From Cohnella herbarum (lineage in GTDB: Bacteria > Bacillota > Bacilli > Paenibacillales > Paenibacillaceae), in assembly GCF_012849095.1 (NCBI RefSeq), contig NZ_CP051680.1, positions 1,612,001 through 1,676,000 of the forward strand: a stretch of 64,000 nucleotides of DNA. The letters are read 5' to 3'. The first letter of the stretch is position 1. The number at the start of each line of letters is the position of its first letter. Of this stretch, positions 50,899-58,441 are shown one piece after another. The notes under the pieces were generated by a model. It saw nothing but the letters and a program-made list of their open reading frames with translations. It was not told the origin of the DNA and did not search any database. Both the position numbers and the translations under genes were made by a program.

Positions 50899-51659
50899 CC
50901 CTTAGCTTTCTCCAGCGCTTTCCAAGGGAACATTTTTTTGTACAACAGCGAGAACAGCATATCGGTAATCAAACCTAGCAAACCGATGATCAGGATTCCT
51001 AGTATGATTCGATCCGTTGCCATGTACCGCTGCGCCTGCATGATCCGGTATCCGAGACCGGAGGAGGCGGCAACGAGCTCCGCGACGACGAGATAAGTCC
51101 ATGCCCAACCCCAAGTCGTACGGAATGTGTCCATCATTCCCGGAAGCGCGGCTTTGAACGTGATATGTCTTAGAATTTCCCTTTTGTTAAAGCCAAGCGT
51201 CTTTCCGACCTCGATTAACGATTTGTTTACCGTTTTGCAATTGTCGGCGATCATAATGACTTCTTGGAAGAACACGCCCAAGAACAGAATGAAGAACTTC
51301 TGAATATCGGACGCTCCGAACCACAAGATCGATAACGGAATAAAAGCGACCGCCGGCATATAGCGGATCAGGGCGATTAGCGGTTCCCAGATCGCTTGCC
51401 AGGCTCGGGAAGTGGCGATCAACATCCCGATCGGAACGGCGAAGATCGTAGAGATCAGAAATCCGACTGATATCCGATAGAAACTCGTGCCGACGTCCTT
51501 AAAGAAAATGCCTTCTTCGATTTCTTGCTTCAATGCCTGAACGATATCTCCGGGCGTAGGCAAGAACAAGCTATCCACCATATTCGTATACGTGAATATC
51601 GACCAGACTGCCAGCACCAGGAGAACGCTGGAGATAGAATAGATGGTATACCGCGACAT
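50895..51659 (-). CDS. NitT/TauT-type ABC importer permease in the hut cluster
   Basis: About 254 residues with six likely membrane helices and the inner-membrane-component loop motif EVGKTLGFNKREILRHITFK AALPG near the C-terminal third, as in SsuC/TauC. AAGGAGG lies 7 nt before ATG 51659; a longer frame to 51749 runs through the intercistronic hairpin and is rejected. Confidence 0.92.
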   Translation of the reverse strand: MSRYTIYSISSVLLVLAVWSIFTYTNMVDSLFLPTPGDIVQALKQEIEEGIFFKDVGTSFYRISVGFLISTIFAVPIGMLIATSRAWQAIWEPLIALIRYMPAVAFIPLSILWFGASDIQKFFILFLGVFFQEVIMIADNCKTVNKSLIEVGKTLGFNKREILRHITFKAALPGMMDTFRTTWGWAWTYLVVAELVAASSGLGYRIMQAQRYMATDRIILGILIIGLLGLITDMLFSLLYKKMFPWKALEKAKG

Positions 51660-51696
51660 ATGTCGTCCTCCTTCGCTATCCTCCATGCTTCGAAGA

Positions 51697-51734
51697 GACC
51701 GTTGCGGTTCGGACTCGTCCGCCCCGCAACGGTC
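51697..51734 (-). other. Intercistronic hairpin between importer lipoprotein and permease
   Basis: GACCGTTGCGG (51697-51707) and CCGCAACGGTC (51724-51734) form a perfect 11-bp stem without a U-tract. It lies between the binding-protein and permease genes, where such stems often stabilise the upstream mRNA and raise binding-protein dosage. Confidence 0.6.
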
Positions 51735-51776
51735 GCCTTGCAGAAGCACGGCTAGTAACGCCGCTATTGAGATTGC

Positions 51777-52820
51777 TTATTTCGTCGGAACAATTTTTTG
51801 CAAGTCCACTTCTTTATCAAGCGCGCCCTGCTCAATCAGGATTTGCTGGATGTTCTGCACGGATTTCAACAATTCGCCGGAATCAAGCAGCTTGTTCTGA
51901 TCTTCAGTGGAGAAATATTTCAGTCCGTCCAGAATGACCGGAAGCTCTTCCGCCGAAATTCCGCTTTCTTTAGCTACGATTTCGTTACCTTCGGCCTGAT
52001 TCGCTTTCCAGTAAGCTAGAGACTCGTCCCAAGCTTTCATCAATTTTTCCTTCAAGCCCGCATGCTCCTCAAGGAAATCCGTGCGTACGATGGCAATATC
52101 GCTAATCAATCCGGGAGCGTTCTCGCCCGAATACAGAATGCTTGCATCGCCTTTGTTCATGATCGTCGAAATGTAAGGCTCATAGGTAACGGCCGCATCG
52201 ACTTTCTTGGCGAGCAGTGCCATCCCTGCATCGGAAGCCGGCATTTGAACGAATTTAACATCGTCCAAGGAAATGTTGTTTTCTTTAAGCGCTTTACGGA
52301 TAAGAAGGTCGGAAGTCGTTCCTTCTTCGAAAGCGATCTTCTTGCCTTTCAATTGCGTTATGCTGTCGATGCCTGTTAATCCAAGAACGGCGTCCGCTTT
52401 GTGCGACTCGTCCAAGAAAATAACGCCGGTCATCGGAACGCCCTCTTTCGTGGCCAGCTTGATGGCCGTGTGCGTCGCGACGTTAGACACTTGAATGACG
52501 TCGGCGGCATAGGCCGCGTTCATGTCCGCATCTTGGTTAAACATCTTGATCGTTACATCCAGACCGTGTTTCTTGAAAATTCCCGCCTTGTCGGCAATCC
52601 ACCAAGGTCCGTTTCCGACCCACGGCTGCATGCCCATCGCCAAGCTGACCGGCTCGTCCGATTGCTCGGGCGACGCCGACGGATCGGACGAAGCCGAGCT
52701 CGCGCTAGATGCCGCCGGAGAAGAAGCCGGTTGTTTTTCATTGTTGTTACCATTGGAACCGCAGGCTGACAGCAAGCTTACGAACATGCATAATGCGGTT
52801 AACACGACCCACTTCTTCAT
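51777..52820 (-). CDS. NitT/TauT-type binding lipoprotein in the hut cluster
   Basis: A 347-residue lipoprotein: signal and lipobox VSLLSACGSNG, a Ser/Ala-rich linker, then an SsuA/NMT1-like two-lobed domain (LAMGMQPWVGNGPWWIADKA, GIFKKHGLDVTIKMF, KGKKIAFEEGTTSDLLIRKA). The family imports aromatic or heterocyclic organic acids, sulfonates, nitrate or pyrimidine precursors. Its place under HutP control and next to hisD suggests an imidazole compound such as histidinol, histidine or urocanate; the sequence alone does not decide. Confidence 0.88.
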   Translation of the reverse strand: MKKWVVLTALCMFVSLLSACGSNGNNNEKQPASSPAASSASSASSDPSASPEQSDEPVSLAMGMQPWVGNGPWWIADKAGIFKKHGLDVTIKMFNQDADMNAAYAADVIQVSNVATHTAIKLATKEGVPMTGVIFLDESHKADAVLGLTGIDSITQLKGKKIAFEEGTTSDLLIRKALKENNISLDDVKFVQMPASDAGMALLAKKVDAAVTYEPYISTIMNKGDASILYSGENAPGLISDIAIVRTDFLEEHAGLKEKLMKAWDESLAYWKANQAEGNEIVAKESGISAEELPVILDGLKYFSTEDQNKLLDSGELLKSVQNIQQILIEQGALDKEVDLQKIVPTK

Positions 52821-52910
52821 TCGCTACACTCCATCTCATTCTTTTTTCGACTCGATTATCCTTATTTCGCGCAATCATGTCCGGTTGTAAACGAATATCA
52901 TCGTAAGCAT

Positions 52911-52989
52911 AAAAAAAATAGAATGAACTCCGAAAAAGGAAACGCAAAGTTTCCCTGTTCAAAGCTTCATTCTATCGGCTAAATCACTA
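52911..52989 (-). promoter_or_regulatory. HutP-type attenuator before the ABC importer
   Basis: In the minus-strand RNA UAG triplets at 52987-52989, 52979-52981 and 52972-52974 are spaced by 5 and 4 nt. The last touches the base of a terminator hairpin (AGAAUGAA/UUCAUUCU, 52920-52973, with an inner GGAAAC/GTTTCC stem) followed by an eight-U run. It closely resembles the hutP leader. Confidence 0.78.
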
Positions 52990-53078
52990 TATAGAGCTTT
53001 GATCAAATAAACATCGTTATGAGAGGGAAAGATTCTTGATGAGTAATGTTATCTGACATCCAGCAATGATGATACTGA

Positions 53079-53092
53079 TGATATCGCTTACA
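53079..53092 (-). promoter_or_regulatory. Candidate cre (CcpA) site in the importer leader
   Basis: TGTAAGCGATATCA on the minus strand fits every position of the cre consensus TGWAANCGNTNWCA. It lies just downstream of the candidate importer promoter, a repressing position. Confidence 0.6.
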
Positions 53093-53111
53093 ACTAAACA
53101 CTCATACTAAT

Positions 53112-53141
53112 AATATCCTTCATTTCGACGTTTATTGTCAA
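53112..53141 (-). promoter_or_regulatory. Candidate sigma-A promoter of the importer-hisD operon
   Basis: On the minus strand TTGACA (53136-53141) and GATATT (53112-53117) are 18 bp apart, just past the hutI stop. The -10 box is weak (4 of 6), so some expression may also be read-through from hutI. The 329-bp gap holds this promoter, the cre site and the HutP attenuator, and no gene. Confidence 0.5.
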
Positions 53142-53149
53142 TATGTTTT

Positions 53150-54439
53150 TCATTGCGAGAGCCTGCTGCCTTCGGAAACGACGACCTTCCCCCGTTTAAT
53201 TACCGCGTTAACGTGGTTAATGCCGAAATGATAAGGTAAATAAGCCAGATTGTTCGCTTCAAAAATAACCAAATCTCCTAGTTTTCCTACCTCCAGACTA
53301 CCGATCGAATCCCCGCGTCCGATGGCGTATGCCGCGTTAATCGTCACGGCGGTCATCACCTCCTCCGGCGTCATTCCTAGATTCAAGCAGGCCAGCGTCA
53401 TGACGAGCTGGATGGATTCCGTCGGCGAGCTTCCGGGATTATAGTCCGTCGATAACGCGACCGGTAACCCGAACTCGATCATCTTGCGAGCCCGAGCGTG
53501 ACGGGTCAGCCGCAGGTTAAACGATGTCGCCGGCAAACAGACGGCAATGACGCCCGCGCGTTCCATCGCCTCCAAGCCTTCGTCCGAAGCCGCGAGCAAA
53601 TGCTCGGCGGATACGCAGCCGATTCGGCCGGCAAGCTCCGCGCCGCCCATCGGTTCGATCTCGTCGGCGTGGATTTTCAAGCCGAAGCCAAGGGCCTTAG
53701 CCGCGACCAATATCCGTTCCGATTGCTCGACCGTGAATACGCCATGCTCGCAAAATACGTCGCAGAATTCCGCGAGATTTAATCGCTTGACTTCGGGCAA
53801 CATTAGTCGTATCAGCAGTTCTACGAATTCGTCGGAACGGCCTTTGTATTCTTCCGGCACCATATGCGCACCCATGAAAGTAGACACCATATCCACCGGA
53901 TGGGACTCGTTCAAGCTTCGGGTTACCCTTAGCTGTTTCAATTCATCCTGTAGCGTGAGCCCGTATCCGCTCTTGGCTTCGACGGTCGTAACGCCGTGCA
54001 GCAGCATGATGTCCAAGCTTCGGCGCGCTTTCGCGTATAGCTCTTCCTCGGTAGCTTGACGGGTTGCGCGCACCGTGCATAGAATTCCGCCGCCTTGAGC
54101 CAGGATTTCCAAATACGTGCTTCCTTTTAATTTCAACGCGAGCTCGTGCTCGCGAGATCCTCCGTGTACCAGATGCGTATGCGGATCGACAAGTCCGGGA
54201 GTGACCAACCTCCCGCCTGCATCGAATTGTTCCGCGATAGCCGCATTGCCGAGTTGCGCTCTTACTTTATCTTCAGGGCCAACCGCAACGATTTTCCCTT
54301 CGCTTATGGCTACGGCTCCGTTAGAAACCATCGACAACTCCGACATCTCGGCTCCTTTGCGAGCTGCCGCTTTTCCTGCCATCGTCACCAACGTTCCGAT
54401 GTTATGCACCAACAAATCGATTCCTGTTCCCGTTTCCAT
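53150..54439 (-). CDS. hutI: Imidazolonepropionase
   Basis: About 429 residues of the amidohydrolase superfamily. HutI opens the imidazolone ring to N-formimino-L-glutamate. Metal ligands are in VDPHTHLVHGGSREHEL, further catalytic residues in KIHADEIEPMGGAEL, and ALSTDYNPGSSPTESIQLVM is the HutI-specific C-terminal block. It starts a few bases after hutG; ATG 54439 has AAGGGTGAG upstream, with 54454 as an alternative. Confidence 0.96.
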   Translation of the reverse strand: METGTGIDLLVHNIGTLVTMAGKAAARKGAEMSELSMVSNGAVAISEGKIVAVGPEDKVRAQLGNAAIAEQFDAGGRLVTPGLVDPHTHLVHGGSREHELALKLKGSTYLEILAQGGGILCTVRATRQATEEELYAKARRSLDIMLLHGVTTVEAKSGYGLTLQDELKQLRVTRSLNESHPVDMVSTFMGAHMVPEEYKGRSDEFVELLIRLMLPEVKRLNLAEFCDVFCEHGVFTVEQSERILVAAKALGFGLKIHADEIEPMGGAELAGRIGCVSAEHLLAASDEGLEAMERAGVIAVCLPATSFNLRLTRHARARKMIEFGLPVALSTDYNPGSSPTESIQLVMTLACLNLGMTPEEVMTAVTINAAYAIGRGDSIGSLEVGKLGDLVIFEANNLAYLPYHFGINHVNAVIKRGKVVVSEGSRLSQ

Positions 54440-54454
54440 TGTCTCACCCTTCAT

Positions 54455-55432
54455 CTATGGATTCGATCTCATCGCGTATCCGGTCAAGAACGTTAGAATA
54501 ACGTACAACGTCATCCTAACGGTCGCTCTCCGCGGATCTTGCATCGGGTCGACGCAGACGATATCGAACGCTTTAACTTTCGGATGCCTACCCAGCATGT
54601 AAGCCGCTTCCAGCAATTTCCACGGCGTCATACCGGCGGGTACCATCGCGGGTACGCCCGGCGCGAAAGCCTGATCCAACACGTCCATGTCCACCGTTAC
54701 GTAAATCGCCTCCGTGCCGTCTCCCGCAGCTTTGATCGCTTTCTCCACTAAGCTTTCTATGCCTGCGCGATGCACTTGATTCGCCGTAAATTGCAAGATG
54801 CCTTGGGATTTGGCGTAATCGTGGTAAGCTTTGGAATTGGCGAAGCTATGGATGCCGATCTGAGCGATATTCCGTCCTTCCACCGTGCCGGACTCCAACA
54901 AGCCCCGTATCGGCGTTCCGTTCGACGGCCCTCCGTCTTCCAGGTTCCTTACGTCCATATGGGAATCGATTTGCACGATGCCGACCTTACCGCCCGCATG
55001 CTTACGGAAAGCCTTAACCGACGGACAAGTAATGGAATGGTCTCCGCCCGCGATAATAGGAAACAAGCCGGGCAATGTCTCGTATACATTGTTCAGGCCC
55101 TGTTCGATGTTCGCATGGCATTTCAACAAATCCGTTACGTGCATCGAGATGTCGCCTAGATCTCTGGCACGTAGATGCTGCAGATCCACTTCGTGATCTA
55201 CGTTGTAAGTCGTCGCGTTCGCGAACAATTCCCGGAGCGCGTTCGGCGTCATGGAAGCGCCGGAGACGCTAATCGACGTCTTGGATAACGGGACGCCGAT
55301 GAAGCCGATCTCCGGAAGCTCTACGCCATCCCACGGCGTCAACCACTGCGCGACTTTCGTTTCGTAACGGTCTCTCCAGTTGGATCGCCTGATGATTTCC
55401 GGCGGGTTAAGAAATTCGATTTGCTTGGTCAT
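54455..55432 (-). CDS. hutG: Formimidoylglutamase (ureohydrolase family)
   Basis: About 325 residues of the arginase/agmatinase family. Manganese ligands are in IAGGDHSITCP, VQIDSHMDVRN and VTVDMDVLDQAFAPGVPAM. In this context it hydrolyses N-formimino-L-glutamate to glutamate and formamide, the last step of the four-enzyme hut route of Bacilli. ATG 55432 has AAGGGA 10 nt upstream. A HutP attenuator lies between it and hutP. Confidence 0.93.
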   Translation of the reverse strand: MTKQIEFLNPPEIIRRSNWRDRYETKVAQWLTPWDGVELPEIGFIGVPLSKTSISVSGASMTPNALRELFANATTYNVDHEVDLQHLRARDLGDISMHVTDLLKCHANIEQGLNNVYETLPGLFPIIAGGDHSITCPSVKAFRKHAGGKVGIVQIDSHMDVRNLEDGGPSNGTPIRGLLESGTVEGRNIAQIGIHSFANSKAYHDYAKSQGILQFTANQVHRAGIESLVEKAIKAAGDGTEAIYVTVDMDVLDQAFAPGVPAMVPAGMTPWKLLEAAYMLGRHPKVKAFDIVCVDPMQDPRRATVRMTLYVILTFLTGYAMRSNP

Positions 55433-55469
55433 AGGTTCTTCGTCCCTTCGAACGGTTGATAACAAAAAA

Positions 55470-55513
55470 AGCCAACCCAAAATCAGGTTATGGCTTCTAA
55501 TCGCTAATCGCTA
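55470..55513 (-). promoter_or_regulatory. HutP-type attenuator before hutG
   Basis: Three UAG triplets (55511-55513, 55504-55506, 55497-55499) are spaced by exactly 4 nt, directly before the terminator hairpin AGCC(AU)AACC/GGUUGGCU (55470-55495) and seven U. The UAG block is nearly identical to that before hutH. Confidence 0.85.
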
Positions 55514-55549
55514 TAAGGATTCGATTTACTTCCGCTATTATTCCGATAA

Positions 55550-56011
55550 TTAAATATGGTTAAATCCGAATCCGATCGCTTCGTGCTCGAAGCCTTTTTT
55601 CGGGGCGCCGATCGTCCCGTATACGCAGACGGCTATCCATTCGCCGCTATGCTCCAATGCTCCGTCCATTTTACCCCGAACGATGCTGAACGTTAAACCG
55701 ACCGTGCGCAAGATATCGCCGAATTGCACGACTCCCCGCCCGATGCTCTGAATCGCTTCGATAATAGCGTGATAGACGGCATGAATTTCGCGATACGATT
55801 CGCTGTCGATGATTTTATTGTTTTTGGCGGCCGTCTCGATCGCGGTCACGACCTTGATAATGTCCATCGCTCCGACTCGCCCTATCGTGAAACGGAACCC
55901 TTTCGCGGTCAATTCGTCTTCCACGTCTTTTCTCCATTCGTGATCCTGGAGGACGGCGAGCATGATCGATAATTTGCCGATCGGGAATGAAGCCGCTTTC
56001 GAGTTTGTCAT
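55550..56011 (-). CDS. hutP: HutP antiterminator protein
   Basis: The 153-residue HutP is an RNA-binding hexamer that, with L-histidine and Mg2+, binds NAG repeats and disrupts terminators of hut mRNA. Family features include the N-terminal helix IGKLSIMLAVLQDHEW, VGAMDIIKVVTAIETAAK, QSIGRGVVQFGDILRTVGLT and the signature C-terminus GFEHEAIGFGFNHI with the His residues used for metal/histidine binding. AAGGGG lies 7 nt before the ATG. It is first in the cluster and has its own attenuator, suggesting autoregulation. Confidence 0.95.
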   Translation of the reverse strand: MTNSKAASFPIGKLSIMLAVLQDHEWRKDVEDELTAKGFRFTIGRVGAMDIIKVVTAIETAAKNNKIIDSESYREIHAVYHAIIEAIQSIGRGVVQFGDILRTVGLTFSIVRGKMDGALEHSGEWIAVCVYGTIGAPKKGFEHEAIGFGFNHI

Positions 56012-56056
56012 GTCATATCCCCTTATGAGTCAACTTCTGGACGTCATCTTAAGCGA

Positions 56057-56128
56057 CAAAAAAAGTGCGCTTGAACAGGAGATCATCGTCTCCAACGTCC
56101 AAGCGGCACACTATCGGCTAAATAACTA
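56057..56128 (-). promoter_or_regulatory. HutP-type attenuator before hutP itself
   Basis: UAG triplets at 56126-56128, 56118-56120 and 56111-56113 (5- and 4-nt spacing) precede a terminator hairpin: GUG(C)CGCUUG pairs with CAAGCGCAC across 56065-56110, with an inner stem and a seven-U run. The last UAG abuts the stem base. It shares the UAUUUAGCCGAUAG core with the importer leader (UGAUUUAGCCGAUAG). Confidence 0.78.
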
Positions 56129-56143
56129 TTGCGCTCTGCTCTT

Positions 56144-56173
56144 ACTATACTCACGCCTTGCGGTTTAAGTCAA
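56144..56173 (-). promoter_or_regulatory. Sigma-A promoter of the hut cluster
   Basis: On the minus strand TTGACT (56168-56173) and TATAGT (56144-56149), 18 bp apart, lie directly before the hutP attenuator. Confidence 0.7.
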
Positions 56174-56201
56174 TATCGAGATGATATCGTCCGCCAAGCG
56201 A

Positions 56202-56633
56202 TTACTTGACGATTAACACCGGAATTTGCGCCAGTTGAGCGACATGGTGGCTTACGCTGCCAAGCATCCATTCGCGGATCGGGCCCAGTCCCCTGTTACC
56301 CATAACGATAAGATCGCACATATTTTCCTTGGCATAGTCCAGAATCGCCGTAGCGGGCGTACCCGACAAGATAACCACCTTCGCATACGGAAGATCCGCG
56401 ATCTTTGCTTTGGCTTGATCCACAAGCGAATTTTGATGATCTTTGATCTGCTGCTCGTAACCTTCGGGTATAACCATTCCATATCCGGCGAAAGCGTATG
56501 CAGGCCTCACGAGGACGTTGGCCACCGTAAGCTTGCTTCCGGGATTGCCTTGGATTAACTTAATCGCGTGTGATAGCGCTTTCTCGGATGCTTTCGATCC
56601 ATCGTATGCGGTAATTATGTTGTGATAGGACAT
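56202..56633 (-). CDS. Universal stress protein (UspA family)
   Basis: About 143 residues with the UspA fold: NIITAYDGSKASEKALSHAI at the N-terminus and the ATP-binding motif G-x2-G-x9-G(S/T) in VMGNRGLGPIREWMLGSVSH. ATG 56633 has GGAGGG about 6 nt upstream; a longer frame to 56702 has no site. Such proteins are induced under stress and growth arrest. It lies just upstream of the hut promoter but has no evident link to it. Confidence 0.92.
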   Translation of the reverse strand: MSYHNIITAYDGSKASEKALSHAIKLIQGNPGSKLTVANVLVRPAYAFAGYGMVIPEGYEQQIKDHQNSLVDQAKAKIADLPYAKVVILSGTPATAILDYAKENMCDLIVMGNRGLGPIREWMLGSVSHHVAQLAQIPVLIVK

Positions 56634-56761
56634 ATTGTTCCCTCCAATGGATGATGATTTCATCTTAATACTAGAATACCTCATCTCCGAAGAATGTAAC
56701 ATCTATCACATTTGTCAATTTCGCTCGCGAACGCAGATCTGTATCCTCATTTTCCGCTCTT

Positions 56762-57286
56762 TCATGATTTCCCGATCGCTTTCCTAGCCGCTACGTGCGC
56801 TATTTTATGCAGGGCATTATTCTTTTTGTGATTGCTAATGTACTTTACCCTCACTGAGATCTCGGGAAAAAACATTTTCAACCCATTGATAGTTGCCGTG
56901 ATTTGATTCCGCATTTCTTCGTATTGGGGCTTTAAGTGACTATCTTTGGATATCAGTCTGGCTATGCAGCTACAATCTGTATATAACATGGCGATTTTCG
57001 GACGGGTTTCCATTTCCGCCAACGTTTCACCAAGAATTTCGAGACTATAAACAATAGCCAATAATTCTCCGTGTACGGAATCGCCTATTTGCTCGACCGT
57101 CACTTGTTTCGAGTCGACGTAGATGTTTCTGCGATAGACCCAACAGCAAGCTATGCCGCAATCGTTGGTTTCCTTTTGCCCGGAGAAGTCGCTATACATG
57201 CAAATCATGCCCGAGTTCATCATATTCTGCCGTAAGCTCGGAGTTGCATACGCTCTCTTGACCAAGAAATGCAGGCTTGAATCCAT
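56762..57286 (-). CDS. RNase H-fold protein with altered last catalytic residue
   Basis: The 174-residue protein has the RNase HI-like order of acidic motifs: ICMYSDFSGQKE (first Asp), SVHGELLAIVYSLEIL (Glu), AMLYTDCSCIARLIS (second Asp). The fourth position reads NHKKNNALHKIAHVAARKA, with His where RNase HI usually has Asp (N..AD.LA). Activity is therefore uncertain; similar inactive-looking RNase H paralogues occur in Bacilli. A terminator and the tandem repeat arrays lie just upstream. Confidence 0.75.
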   Translation of the reverse strand: MDSSLHFLVKRAYATPSLRQNMMNSGMICMYSDFSGQKETNDCGIACCWVYRRNIYVDSKQVTVEQIGDSVHGELLAIVYSLEILGETLAEMETRPKIAMLYTDCSCIARLISKDSHLKPQYEEMRNQITATINGLKMFFPEISVRVKYISNHKKNNALHKIAHVAARKAIGKS

Positions 57287-57316
57287 ACCTTACCTCCGGA
57301 AAATTAATGTAAAAAA

Positions 57317-57339
57317 CGGAAGCCTTTCATAGGCTCCCG
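57317..57339 (-). terminator. Intrinsic terminator facing the repeat region
   Basis: CGGGAGCCU/AGGCUUCCG, one mismatch, then six U on the minus strand, upstream of the RNase H-like gene. It would end any transcript coming through the repeat arrays. Confidence 0.75.
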
Positions 57340-57383
57340 CTTTCTACCGAAATTATTCAGGTATGGCTAGGTACAATGGGATT

Positions 57384-57740
57384 GTATCGATTATTTCGAG
57401 TAACTCTCGCAGAAACTGGTCACCTCGCTGGAATTAGTCGAATTTTTCGAGTAACTCTCGCAGAAACTAGTCACCTCGCTGGAATTAATCGAATTTTTCG
57501 AGTAACTCTCGCAGAAACTGGTCACCTCGCCGGAATTAATCGTATTTTTCGAGTAACTCTCGCAGAAACTGGTCACCTCGCTGGAATTAATCGAATTTTT
57601 CGAGTAACTCTCGCAGAAACTGGTCACCTCGCTTGAATTAGTCGAATTTTTCGAGTAACTCTCGCAGAAACTGGTCACCTCGCTGGAATTAATCGAATTT
57701 TTCGAGTAACTCTCGCAGAAACTAGTCACCTCGCTAGCTA
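57384..57740. repeat. Seven 51-bp tandem repeats
   Basis: The motif GAGTAACTCTCGCAG recurs at 57398, 57449, 57500, 57551, 57602, 57653 and 57704, exactly 51 bp apart. Units differ only at a few positions (CTGGTC/CTAGTC, TTAGTCG/TTAATCG). Because 51 is a multiple of 3, open frames run through on both strands, but none has a ribosome site. There are no spacers, so it is not CRISPR. Confidence 0.95.
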
Positions 57741-57752
57741 ACTACTAGAATG

Positions 57753-57945
57753 TTAGTCGATTTTCCGCCTATCTCCCCATCACGCGGAGCTAACTCGGAG
57801 CAGACAGATCGAAATTCCGCCTATCTCTCCCTCACGCAGGGCTACCTCGGAGCAGATAGGTCGAATTTCCGCCTATCTCTCCCTCACGCGGCGCTAACTC
57901 GAAGCAGATAGGTCGAACTTCCGCCTATCTCTCCCTCACACACCC
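57753..57945. repeat. Four 52-bp tandem repeats with internal dyad
   Basis: CCGCCTATCT recurs at 57765, 57817, 57869 and 57921, a 52-bp period; the last copy is partial. Within the units AGATAGG and CCTATCT form an inverted repeat around TCGAA-TTTCCG, so each boundary could form a small hairpin. The array follows directly on the 51-bp array but its sequence is unrelated. Confidence 0.9.
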
Positions 57946-57987
57946 ACTCACGCTTCATCCGGAATTCGACCTTATCAAGATACTCAA

Positions 57988-58422
57988 TCAGCCGGAGGGG
58001 TACGTCTCGTTCAGGAACTTAACGGACTGGTTGATCAACGCAACTAACACTTCAGTATCAATATCCGCTACCTTATTGATGTAGACGCAGCCTTTACCTG
58101 CGGTAAATTTTCCGAAATCTTTAAGCAAAGTCTCGCGCGCGGCATCGCCTGTCGCAAAATACAAGCTGATCTTGGCTTTACGCGGCGAGTATCCTACAAG
58201 CGGCGCATCACCTTCATGACCAGATGCATATTTATAGTGATACGAGCCGAATCCTATAATCGTAGGCCCCCACATCTTCGCGGGATGACCGGTCGTTTCG
58301 GTAAAGAGATCCAACAGCTTGTAAGCATCCTCGCGCTTCTTAAGGTTGTCGATATTTTCGATAAACTCTATGACGCTGGCTTCGGTTTCTTTGGTTTTCT
58401 GTTCATACATGACAAGAACCAT
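57988..58422 (-). CDS. DUF1801-domain protein
   Basis: The 144-residue protein is a YdhG/DUF1801 type: VIEFIENIDNLKKREDAYKL, LLDLFTETTGHPAKMWGPTI, IGFGSYHYKYASGHEGDAPL, VGYSPRKAKISLYF. The function is unknown; the fold is shared with frataxin-like/YdhG proteins. It follows the double-GNAT gene by 19 bp and may be co-transcribed. The start could also be ATG 58410. Confidence 0.85.
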   Translation of the reverse strand: MVLVMYEQKTKETEASVIEFIENIDNLKKREDAYKLLDLFTETTGHPAKMWGPTIIGFGSYHYKYASGHEGDAPLVGYSPRKAKISLYFATGDAARETLLKDFGKFTAGKGCVYINKVADIDTEVLVALINQSVKFLNETYPSG

Positions 58423-58441
58423 TCCTTCCTGGATTTACTAT

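Noticed and set aside
44165..56011. Plus-strand open frames of 60-195 codons opposite the hut genes
   Set aside because: All lie antisense to clearly recognised hut, hisD and ABC genes and look like codon-bias shadows.
57376..57729. Overlapping open frames on both strands through the 51-bp repeats
   Set aside because: They exist only because the repeat length is a multiple of three; neither has a ribosome site or a family-like sequence.
57384..57945. CRISPR array
   Set aside because: Units are contiguous direct repeats of 51 and 52 bp with no unique spacers and no cas genes nearby.
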